Shown: positions 1 through 11,000 of the stretch, piece after piece
How positions within the stretch are numbered: position 1 is the stretch's first letter
Layout of the letters: the number at the start of each line of letters is the position of its first letter
From: Areca catechu
Lineage: Eukaryota > Streptophyta > Magnoliopsida > Arecales > Arecaceae
DNA: 64,000 nucleotides
Direction: 5' to 3'
Assembly (NCBI GenBank): GCA_021397845.1
Contig: CM038042.1
Span: 33,614,418 to 33,678,417, forward strand
The notes under the pieces: generated by a model
Seen by the model: only the letters and a program-made list of their open reading frames with translations
The model's database searches: none
Told to the model about the DNA's origin: nothing
Position numbers and translations under genes: made by a program

Positions 1-245
1 TTTTGCCTTTATTTCAGCCACACAAAGTAAAGGGTTCTTGCCAATTCGCTCTAAATGCCCTTTGATGCCAATCCAATATGATTGGCGTGGTCGGCTAATT
101 TATTTTCGCGAACTGAACTTGGCGTTCATCGGACATTTCATACCAGTCAAAAAACTTCTACATGTCAATGAGCCAATCGGTAAAAATTTTGGAATCTAAT
201 TTCCCTCAAAAGTCGGAGCATCTATTTTAACCTTGGTCATAATGC
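1..245 (-). pseudogene. Ty3/gypsy gag remnant
   Basis: Read on the minus strand, this stretch gives a broken retrotransposon gag reading: a DWLIDM-like segment, then a stop, then KFFDWYEMSDERQVQFA, then in another frame GHLERIGKNPLL. This is the usual order of the gypsy gag domain (W in the helix, then K/R-rich 'GK.P...W' motif). Frames change and stops interrupt it, so it is not functional. The element continues beyond position 1. Family-level call is fairly secure, clade is not. Confidence 0.65.
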
Positions 246-1400
246 CATCTCGAGAGCTTAAATTTTCTTGGAAGAGTGGGTTATTTCATTGAGGAGTTCG
301 CATAAGTTGTCCCCTAAAATTATTTTAGTGTAACCTATAGTCCTATTGGCAATTCCTTACGCTACATTAGTTAAGGTCAATTTATTTCATGTTCCTAAGT
401 TGCTTCTTGAACGGTGACTTAATCTTTGATGTCTTGTATGTCGATAGATATTTCATTCAATTTTAACAAAATTTTACCAAATGAATCTTTGGGATCTTTA
501 GGAATGTCATCTCTAAACTGTCCCTGCTCTAGTTGTCATAATTGATGTCATAATTGAAACCGGGTGATACCAAAGCTGATGCAAGGTAAAGTCTAGGGAT
601 GATAAATCTAAAATTAAAACTAGTGCAACTGCAAATCCTAGTTGCACAAATGTAAAACTGAAGTTTGAATTCGACAAAAGCTAATTTTAACAACGAAATC
701 TTATAAAAACACTAACAGCAGGAACCAGATAGAGAATTAATGAGGAAAGATTTGGAAAGACTGAAAATTTACCAAGGCTCGCAAGGATTGTTGTCAATTC
801 TGCTCAAACATGGAGTTTGTTTAAATTCTTGTGAGGTTCAAGCCTCTGCTTTTCCATTAGATGTTGGATTCAAAGGTGGGAGGGTTTAATGTTTTTGGGG
901 TTGGTGATCGATCGAATCGGAGAAGTTGACTTGGCAAAAGTTTTGAGCTATAATTGAGGTGGCACGGCAGTTGGTAGGTGTCGAGTTGGTATCAGGATCG
1001 GTGGTTGATGCAACTTGATTGAGGGGAGAACGAAGTGAACAGAATAGTCAAAGTAAATTTGGAAATCATTCCCATATGGTCTCACACTGTTTGATGCAAA
1101 ATGTGAAGACAAACATTTTAGAGGGAAATTTGCATTTTTTTTTCCTGCCTTTTCATGAATACAATGAATCCTTATTTATAGACCATTAGCTTAACAAATT
1201 TATGAAACTAACTAGATGACAACTAAACAAATTTGAAAATAACCATTTGAAACAAATCAACAACTGAACAAATTCAAAATAACAACTTGAAACAAATCGC
1301 CTAACAAAATAAAAATAACAACTTAAAACAAATCCCTAACAACTAATGGATCAGGTCACATTCATTGAATGTGGACAGACTCAACGAGGGGTAATGGGTG
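246..1400 (-). mobile_element. LTR-like region upstream of the gag remnant
   Basis: This region lies on the 5' side of the minus-strand gag remnant and has no coding potential. A TGGTATCAC-type string on the minus strand near 560-580 resembles the start of an initiator-Met tRNA primer-binding site. A minus-strand TATAAATAAG lies near 1175. Together they suggest a decayed 5' LTR and leader oriented toward lower coordinates. Exact LTR ends and a target duplication were not found, so the limits are approximate. Confidence 0.4.
1171..1180 (-). promoter_or_regulatory. LTR TATA box
   Basis: The minus strand reads TATAAATAAG, a good plant TATA box inside the presumed LTR. It would drive transcription toward the gag remnant, antisense to MED23. 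Activity is unknown. Confidence 0.35.
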
Positions 1401-1426
1401 CGAGCCCATCATCAAGCCAGATACTC

Positions 1427-1499
1427 GAATTTCGAAGGCGACAGCGTACTTAGATTGGAAACGTGCCCAACTTTGAATTTCGAAGGCGACAGCGTACTT
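1427..1499. repeat. 25-bp direct repeat, two copies
   Basis: A 25-base string beginning GAATTTCGAAGGCGACAGCG occurs at 1427-1451 and again at 1475-1499, exactly repeated with a 48-base offset. The region lies between the LTR-like sequence and the first visible MED23 exon. Confidence 0.8.
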
Positions 1500-1922
1500 C
1501 CAGCTGTTGTGTTGGTTCATTATTTATGCTTGAGTAGCATACTAATGCTATGCCACAGGTTGAAACTATGCATTGGGGTTTGATACTTCAGGTATACAAT
1601 GGCATGCCTCATATGTCGTTTTAACTCCTTGGATATTACATATTGCGCAACATAATATGGTGTTGACTGATACTTCAAACATTAACTAAAAATACATTAA
1701 ATACTAGAAATGGTGCAGTATTTAGTGTTTGCACTGCAACCTGAGAAAAGTTTTCTGGTCCTGCTTGCGCCCTTTGTGTTGTAGTCATATGTTTCTTCTA
1801 AACCTTAGAGAAATTTGGAGTAGTTTCACTATCATTCTCTTTTCATTTTTTTCTTGTTCTTAGTCTTTACATTCAGTAAAGATGTCATTCATCGAATTTG
1901 TTTGGATTGCTTTTCCTTTTAG

Positions 1923-2084
1923 GTATCATGGCAGGAGCAAGGCGTTAATGTATGATGTCACAAAGATAATTTCTATGATAAAGGGTAAACGTGGAGAGCA
2001 TCGCTTTTTCAGATTGGCTGAAAACTTATGCATGAATCTGATTCTTTCAATACGGGATTTTTTCATGGTGAAGAAAGAATTAAG
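1923..2084 (+). CDS. MED23: MED23 exon A
   Basis: The acceptor is TTTTAG at 1917-1922 after a T-rich tract, and the first base completes an Arg codon begun in an upstream exon. The exon reads YHGRSKALMYDV through FFMVKKEL. The donor GTTAAT follows TTAAG. The family has Lys-Gly at this junction, which needs TTAAAG, so one A appears to be missing and the phase is off by one. Confidence 0.93.
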
Positions 2085-5000
2085 GTTAATAACAAATAAC
2101 ATTATATGTAAAACTTTGTTGGATTAAAGCTAAGTAAATCCTTTCTTACTAAGACTAACTTTTCAGGGTCCAACTGAATTTACTGAAACACTTAATCGGA
2201 TAACGATAATCAGCCTTGCTATCACCATCAAGACACGTGGAGTTGCTGAGGTTGAGCATGTGCTTTATCTTCAACCCTTGCTAGAACAAATTATGGCAAC
2301 CAGTCAGCATACATGGTCAGAGAAAACTCTACGGTATTTCCCTCATTAATTCGTGATTTCCTAATAAATAGAGTTGATAAGAGGGGACAAGCTATCCAAG
2401 CATGGCAGCAGGTTTGTCTTCTGGCCCTTTAATGCTTGATTTGAGTCCCATCTAACCTTTTGATTCTTTGGGCACTTGGCTATATTTGTAAATTTAAAAA
2501 GAAAAGTCTTATGCAAACATCATAAAAAGATTGCCTTTGGCATCATGGCTAGGTTTTTGTTTTTATTTTCTACTCTGGTTTCTGATTGTCTTTGTTTTGT
2601 TCAGAATGATTTAAAAATACAATCCTATTTGCTGACTACAATTATTTTCTTTTTTTAACCCCCCTTCTTTCTCTCTCTCTCTCTCACAATCTTGATGGAA
2701 GGTTTTGTGGAGGGGGGGGGGGGGGGGGGGCTATGGGGGGAGTGTGGTGTGGGGGGTAGGGGCAATACATATTTTTTTTATTTTTGTAAAAAAAAAACTT
2801 GAAAGGGAAATAGATAGATAGATAGAAGGTTTTGAAAAGAGGGGGGGTGGGGGAGGGGGGGGGGGGGGGTTTGAGGATATGGGGGGAGTGGTGATGGAGC
2901 TGTGGCAATACCATATTTTGTGTTAAAAAAAAAACTGAAAAGGAATATTTGTCTGTTGCAAAAATTTGCAGAAATTTCATGTGATTTTCTAAAAAAAAGT
3001 AAATTCGTGAGAACTTTTCTGCTTCAATGTCCTTTTCTTGTTATTAAAATTAAGAAAAATAATGGAAGTGATAAAAACAAGGCCTACCTTATGAATTCTC
3101 TCTTCTCATGGCACAACCCCATATACACTTGATCGAATGTCGAGTTGTGACCATCCTATTCAATCAAAGTCTGAATCATCAAAAGATGTCATATGAACTG
3201 ATGATGTATTACTAAAAATTTTATCGATATCCATAGTGGTTAAACAAGGAAATCCATTTACAACTCATCCTCTAATACAATACCATACTTTGAAGCTACT
3301 GATGAAATACAAAAGCTATGTTGCCATTGTTTCTTCAATTATGAGTCAACCTAAACAACTTTATATCATTTAGTTTCTTATTTTGAAAGGGGGACTAACT
3401 ATGTTGTTTGTCAACTAATTCTGAGAAGATTGTAAAATAAATAGAGTACATAGCACAGGTAGTAGACTTCTGTTGTAGTCAGCAATCTAAGTTTCCTCTG
3501 AAAAATGTGAGATCATAAAATACAAATCCAATCATCACTAAAAATCCCAGTATTGTTTCATGATATTTAAATCAAAAGTTAGAATAGAAACAAAAGCATT
3601 GTGAAAGAATCAAAACACATGATTTTTCATAGGCTTTAGATAATTCACATTATATCTTAGTCATATGTTTTTCCAGAAGTTTTGGCTTTGGTTCACTGAA
3701 TCACTTCAATAATTAAAACTTCAGAAATTAATGTCCTCTAATAGGAGAGGAATGATAAGGCCACAATTTGTCAAACCAATTGGGTCGGAGTGTACCAAAT
3801 AGAACTGGTCACCGGTATGGTTCATGCTTTATATTCAAGATGGTCCATAGCCACATTCGCTTGTACTTGTCCCCTACATAGAGAACCCTAAGTTTTGTTC
3901 AAGGAAACTCACCTCCTATTGCTCGTGCTTGTCTCACCATTGCTGCCCTCACCTATTGACAACCATTCTAGGTGCACCGATCACTGATGCTTCTTTTCTC
4001 TCCTTCTCCTTCCTCTCTAACCCGGCTCCTCTCCTCAACTTACCCTAAGCTCTATTGTTGACCACAGCAACCTGCTTTCTAGAACTCCCTCTCTCCGTCT
4101 CCGTCGCTCTCTTTAACCCCTTGCTTCTCTCCACCTTACTCGAAGGTTGCGTTTGGTAGCAGGCAATCTATTTAGATTGTCAGCAATTTAAAGGGCCCCA
4201 CCACATTATTGCATTTGGTAATTTTTTTTTGATAGCAATCTAGATTACCTGGTAATTGGATTACCTTCCAAGAGACAATTTGGGTTGCCTTTGAAAAGGG
4301 TGATAATCCATATTACCACATCTCAAGTAATCTTTTGGACAAACATACCCTTCTCCATTCCTCTTCCCTTCCATGTTGCCCCACGACCCCTTTATTGCCC
4401 GTCGACAGCGACCCCGCCAGCCCCCCTTGTTGCTTGCAGGCAATGCAGAGGGTGCAAAAGCCTATGTACTCGAACACGAGCTCGTCGGTGGCGACTAGGA
4501 GCGAGGAGCGGGACTTGTCCACATGGAGGTGAACTTACTCCAGCTTCGAGTTCACTAGGTACCCGTGGTCGATGGGGCACTAGAGCGACACGGAGGTCAT
4601 GTCGGCATCGGGGGCTAGCAACTATTGGCCACTAGCCACTTCCTGTTGGACGATGAGCGGTCCAGGCAGTTGGGGACCATCATAGCTGGGTCCCTCTTGC
4701 TGCCAAACCCCGCCTTGCAGAGCCCCTGCCATTGTCCAAGACCACCATGCTCGATGATATCATCGAGCTCTGATAAAAGCACTGGGAGGGGGTGGGCGGT
4801 GCCGACGGGGGTGGGGGAGGTGGTGGGCGGTGCCGTGAAGGAGAAGGTGAGGGGGGAGGGGTGGGCGGTGCCAGTAGGGCCGGGAGAGGTGATGGGTGCT
4901 TGGGCGGTGTCACGAAGAAGAAGGCGGGGGGAGGGGGTGGGCGACATTGGCGGGGATGGTGGGGTGGGGGAATCAAAGAAGAGGAAAAAAATAGTATTTT

Positions 5001-8000
5001 TAATAAATATATAAAATATAAATATTATATTTTATAAATATAATATAGATTTAATTTAGGGATAGTTTGGTAATTTATTTTACTATATGCAATATTATCT
5101 GTATGTGCCAAATACAATAATCTATATTACATGAAATTTACATTACTGGCAATTTACATTACTGGCAATTTACATTACTAACAATCTACATTACCTTTCA
5201 AGATTGCATGGCAATGCACCAAACGCAACCTAAGCTCCGCGTTGCATGGTAACTCACTACCACCCTCGTTGAAAGAACTCCCTCCTTCCCCCTTCATCTT
5301 CCCCCTTTCCCTTTCCCTTCCTCTTTTCTCTTCCTCCCTCTCCTCCCTCTCCCCTTCTTTATCCCTATTTTGGTACATTCCGGCATGGACCTGCACCATG
5401 CCGTACCTATAACCGATTGGTATGGGTCATTATACCGGTTTGGCAATCCTCAAATGAAACAATCAAAACACATCTTGCATCAAACTTTGAATTTTCATAT
5501 CATTTTACATTTTCTTGTAAAGTTCACTTTTTTCTCGAGGCCACTCATATTCTCATCATGGATGCAAGCGGTGCCACTTATGTCCTTGTTGATAATTTGG
5601 ATGAGCCTACTCATTATCTTTGTTTCTAATGCAAATAAGGTGATTCTTATCCTTCCACCCACACCACTTGGTTAATTGAAAGTTAAATTAGTATTTACTT
5701 AGGGTCTAGCATGCTATTTGCAATCTTTTTTTTGATAGAACTTTGATTAATTTTTGGCATGTTAATTGCTTCTCTCGAATAAAAGCTCAACTTTAGTGTA
5801 ATTCATATATTATTTGGTTGTTAGTTAATTTAACATGCATTATAGTCACCATTCTTTAGGCATGTAACAAAAAAAATCAAGGTAAAAATACAGCAACAAC
5901 AGCACTTCAAGTTTGAGCGAGAAACATATTGACTCCAAAAGTTAAAATTTTCATTAACCTCTAATTATTTTTCTATCAATGTGGCTCAGCCATCTATCTC
6001 CATTAGGAGTGTTGTCAAATGACAATGTAATACCCTTACTATTCTTGAAAGGCTCTTCCCTCTAATTAAAAACCACATGCCATTCACATGATAATCTTCT
6101 CCAACTACTTGTTACTGTGCTTGAGGCATTGAAGGACTCCTCGGGCAACCACCCAAAAGAGTCCTTTATCTTCTCATAAAATTGACATATACTTATGAGA
6201 AACAACAAAGCAGGGCCACTCCACATGATGGCATTAGTCTCCATCTCAATATACTAGAAAATTCAATCAGTATATATCCTAATGTATCTATCGTAAAAGC
6301 CCAAAACCATAAGCGTTTTAGGGTTAGGGGTGATCAAAGGCTTTCTGGTCAAAGATTTGTATTAGTAGTGAAGACCTTGATCCCTCATCCTTATCCATTA
6401 TGAGGACATTTTTCATCAAGCCAATCTGATACATCTCGAGACCGAGCACTGGAGGGCAGTCTAGGTTGTGGGAGTTGTGAACATGCAGCTGAGATTTGCC
6501 AAGGTGGAGGATGACCTAGTCATCATTGTTGGCAGTGTGAAGCTCGGCCCACCTCAGTCATCTCGGGCTAAAGTCGGCACATCTTGCGGACTTCAGTTTA
6601 AAGAAAAAAAGAGTTTGAAATATGGGACTTTATCCCTTGCTTGATCGAGTGAGAAGCTCGCCCGAGAGATCGGAGGAATGCCATGGAAGGTTGGGAGATG
6701 GTAAAGGGGCGACGGGGGTTGGCTAGACTCTCAAACGGTCGGACTTATTAGTCATGAGCCAAGGTTATCTCCTCTGAACCCTCTTGTTAAATCCCCCTTA
6801 CATCGCCTTCCACTAAATCAGAACCAAGCTCTCTACTGCCTTCTTTATCTCTGGCAATCGTCGAATCGCCAAAGCCTAGCCTTTGCTACCCGACGACCCC
6901 TTCTCCTTCCTTAATCCCTCTGCCCCCTTTTGGTCTAAATTTCTTAAAAAGCCTTTCGGCCTCTACTGCTGTTGGAAAACCAGCACTGTCGACCGCATCC
7001 CAATCATCGCCACCTCATCAATAAACCTTCCTTTGTGTTTTTGCTTAGGTGTTGCCGTTGTGGTAGTAAGGGGGCCATGCCCATTTTCTTTCCTCGGCTT
7101 GTTGGTAGTCAGACTGTTGTTGGCTATGCTAGGTTCGCCGCCTTGACCCCCTGCATCCCGGCCATGCCCCATTAGCTGCCCCCTTCTTGGCCTCCCTAAT
7201 AGGAAGGGTCGTGCTCGGCCAAATGGGAAGAAGAAAATAGAGGAGAAAGAAAGAAAAAGAAAAAAGAAAATAGAGGAGAGAGAAAAGAAGAGAGAGGAGA
7301 GAGGAAAGAAAGAGAGAGGAAAGAAGAGTGGGGAGAGAGGAGAAAGACAAAAGGCGAGAGGAGAGGGAGAGAGAGAAGAGAGCAGAGAGGAGAGAAAGGA
7401 GAGGAGAGGAGAGAAGAGAGGAAAGAGAGGAGGAAAAAAAGAAAAAAAGAGAAAGGAAAAATAAATAAACAAATAAATAATAAAATATGGACCATCTTTT
7501 TCATGATCTTGATCGAGAGCCTCTTTCCTTATTTTAGTTCATTTTTTTAAAATTAAATATTAATTAGATAATTAAATTATTTGGCCAGTCTTCATCTCCT
7601 TCGCTGGCAGGGGAGCATTAGAATTAGGATTTGAATTTGTAATATATTGGCAAAATTATTTCTTATCCAAATGGTCATTTAGGTATTGGGACTGGTCAAA
7701 GAGGATCTTAGGATTTAGGTATTATTTTCTTAGTTTACATTTTATGTTGGATTTTTAGTTGAATTTCGTTTTCTTGTCAGTCTTGATGGAAAATTCTATT
7801 ATTGAATGAAATGATTAATAAATTTCTATTCTACCACTGCCTGGTCATTTATTGTAAAGGTAGGCCTTGTATATCTGATGGATCAAACCCTAAGGAGATG
7901 CAGCTGTCTGTCATATATCTGGTTTGGGCAACGAGCTGGGACGTGACAGATTTAGTGGTATCAAAGTAGTGTTTAAAAATCTTACAGTTTAAAATAGCTA

Positions 8001-11000
8001 GTGAGGGGTAGAATTAGTTAGGATATGATTGAATGATTTAAAATTACTAGTAACTAAGTAAATTAAATTTTGTTGAATCCAACTCTTTTTGGTGTAATAG
8101 GTGGAAATGTTTCAAAACCCGATCCATGAGAATGTCCAATGTTGCTGAAAATTTTCATGATGCAAATATGCATCGCACTCATTCGAATGATCTCACCTCT
8201 CGAATCCTTAGTGCCTTATGGATCCGAGACATCTCTCCAACAAATGGTGCTTCTCAGTTTAAGGGCAATGCTTCTCGAGCGGTTGGAACAGCTTATACTG
8301 CTAGTATCTCCAGGGCAGCTCGTAGTCCATCGCCAAATCAGGGTGAGAGTCGAGCAGCCAACCCTCCTCATCAGCAGCATGATGCATCCAATAACTAGGG
8401 GATTGCCAATTTTGATGTCAGGTAGCAAACCTCATACAAGCTTTAATTGGATTTGTTCAAGAGATGAGATAGCAGGGAAATAGAGATGGTCAATCTTCCA
8501 GGATGGATTTGGGGATTGATGAATTTAAGAAGCTTGCACTATCTACTTTTAAAGGTTCTACTGAACCTACTGAGTCACTGAAATGGCTTAAAGAGATAGA
8601 AAAGACTTTTGCTAGATGGAATATACTGACTACGAGAAGATCCGTTTTGCTGCGTATTAGTTGCAGGGTGAAGCTTTTGAATGGTGGAAACTGAAAAACT
8701 GTCAAGAGGCAACATGGTATTGATAGGCCAATCACTTGGGATACTTTCCATCAAGAATTCATGGATATATGCTTTTTGGAGAGCCTCAGGTTTTGAAAAG
8801 GAAGTAAATTTACAAGGCTGATACAGGAAAGTAGACAGTGATCCAACATGAGGCCAAGTTTACTAAGTTGTCCCGTTTAGCTCAGGATCTAGTGGTTACA
8901 GATAGCATCAAAGCTCGAAGATTTGAAAAAGGGCTGACGCAGGATCCATGCTAGGGTAAGGCCAATGTAATTGGTCTCATATCGAGATGTGGTTAATAAA
9001 GCAAAAATTGTGAAGTAGGAGGTTGACAACATGCAGCAAGAGAGGGGAGCGTCGATAAAAAAAAGGGTCTATAGGTCTGATGGGCATCAAGGTGGTCGAT
9101 TTTTTGGTAATCAATCAAAATAACGTGAAGCACCTGGAAAGAGTAGTGGATCCTAGTAGAATGGACCTTGTTGTACTAGGTGCTGAGGTTTCCACTTGGA
9201 ACAAGACTGTTGTTGGTTCTCTGGAGCATGTTTTAATTGTGGGCAGGGCCACAAGGCTATGGATTGTCCACTTTGCTAGAACTTTGGTTATTAATCTCTC
9301 GTAGAATGTACCTAGATCACTTGCTCAAACTACTCAAAATGCACCGGCTTCCTTTCAAGGCCAACCCTCAGGGCAGGGATATGGAGGACGTCAAAAGTAG
9401 AAAACTCTAGCCCAAATCTATGCTATGATCCAGCAAGATGCTTAGGCATCGAATGTTGTAATGACATGTATTCCAAAGTTATCCTTGGCTTAATTCATAT
9501 ATTAGAGGTATTGTTAATAATTTTAGAACTTCAATTTTGATAGGTATTGTTAAAGTAGCATTTGCATATGCTTGTCTTAGTTGACTCCGGGGCAACGTTC
9601 TTTTATTTCATCTGGATTTGCTAGGAAGATTAATATTATGCCTGTAACATTGAATTATAAAATATATGTTTCTACCCCAATTGGGAGTGTCATTATGGTG
9701 GATATGATTTGTCCATCTTGTACTAGAGCATCAGAAGTCATGATCTCGTATCTGATCTGATAGTTTTAGAGATGAGGGATTTTGATATCATCTTAGGAAT
9801 GGATTGGCTTGCCTTTTATCATGCCATGATGGACTGTTTCGAAAAGAACCTTACAGATTCGGATAGGAACCTTTTAGCTTTACTGGTAGTGGAGTGAATG
9901 TCTTTACAAGAATTATTTCTACTATGCAAGCCTGTAGAATGTTGAGAAAGAGTTGTGTGGATTTCTTGGCTAGTGTCTTAGATTCTTAGGAAGGAAGATG
10001 AAGTTGGAGAGTTCCAATAATGAGGGAATTTCCAGATATATTTTGAAGAATTGCCATGATTACCTCTTGATAGAGAGATAGAATTTGCTATTGATCTCGT
10101 ACTTGGTACAAAACCTGTCTCCAAAGCTCTCTATCGAATAGCTCCAGCTGAATTAAAGGAGCTAAAGAAGCAACTCCAGGAATTACTTGATAAGGGTTTT
10201 TACCAGGCCCAGTGTTTCTCCATGAGGTGCAACGGTACTCTTTGTCAAGAAGAATGGAAGCCTGAGATTATGTATTGACTATAGAGAATTAAATAAGTTG
10301 ATAGTTTGAAATAAGTATCATCTTCTTAGAATTAATGATCTTTTTGATCAGCTTCAGGGTGTCCAAGTATTTTCAAAAATTGATTTACGATTCGGATATC
10401 ATCAATTAAATTCAAGATTGATGACATTTCCAAAACAACTTTCCGAACTATATATGGGCATTATGAATTTCTGGTTATGCCTTTTGGATTAATAAATGCT
10501 CCCGCAGCTTTTATGGATATGATGAACAGAGTATTTCGGTTTTGGATCAGTGTTTAGTTATATTTATAGATGACATTCTAATATATTCCCAGAATCAAAA
10601 AGAACATAAAGAGCATTTGAGGATGGTATTGCAATTACTAAGGGAACAAAAATTATATGCAAAATTGAAGAAATGTCAGTTTTGGCTTGAGAGCATTTTC
10701 TTGGGCACAATTTCTAGAAAAGGTGTATCTGTTGATCTGGTGAAGGTAAAAGCAATTATGAATTGGGATCGATCAACTAATGTGACAGAGGTTCGTAGCT
10801 TCTTTGGACTAGCCGGATATTATCAAAAATTTATGGAGGGATTCTCTTGTATAGCAGTACCTCTAATCTAGTTGACTCACAAAGAAATAAAATTTGAATG
10901 GACCGAGAAATGCGAAAGGAGCTTCCAAGAGTTGAATAGGTATTTGGTAACAGCTCCCATTCTTACTCTACCATATGGAAGTAGAGGTTTTACTATTTTA

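Noticed and set aside
1500..1900. Another MED23 exon upstream of exon A
   Set aside because: A possible acceptor/donor-bounded piece exists near 1560-1600, but no residues matched the family with confidence.
4615..5037. Pro/Gly-rich open readings on both strands
   Set aside because: These are by-products of the GC-rich G-tract core of the TIR element; only the ARP6-like minus-strand pieces make protein sense.
3764..5450. A second outer transposon surrounding the ARP6-carrying element
   Set aside because: Flanking GTACC/ACCGG words suggest it, but hAT-type ends and a target duplication could not be shown.
6963..7504. Long minus-strand Phe/Ser/Leu-rich readings (also at 13952-14324)
   Set aside because: They are translations of the purine-rich tract in the two gypsy LTRs and occur in both LTRs with no conserved sense.
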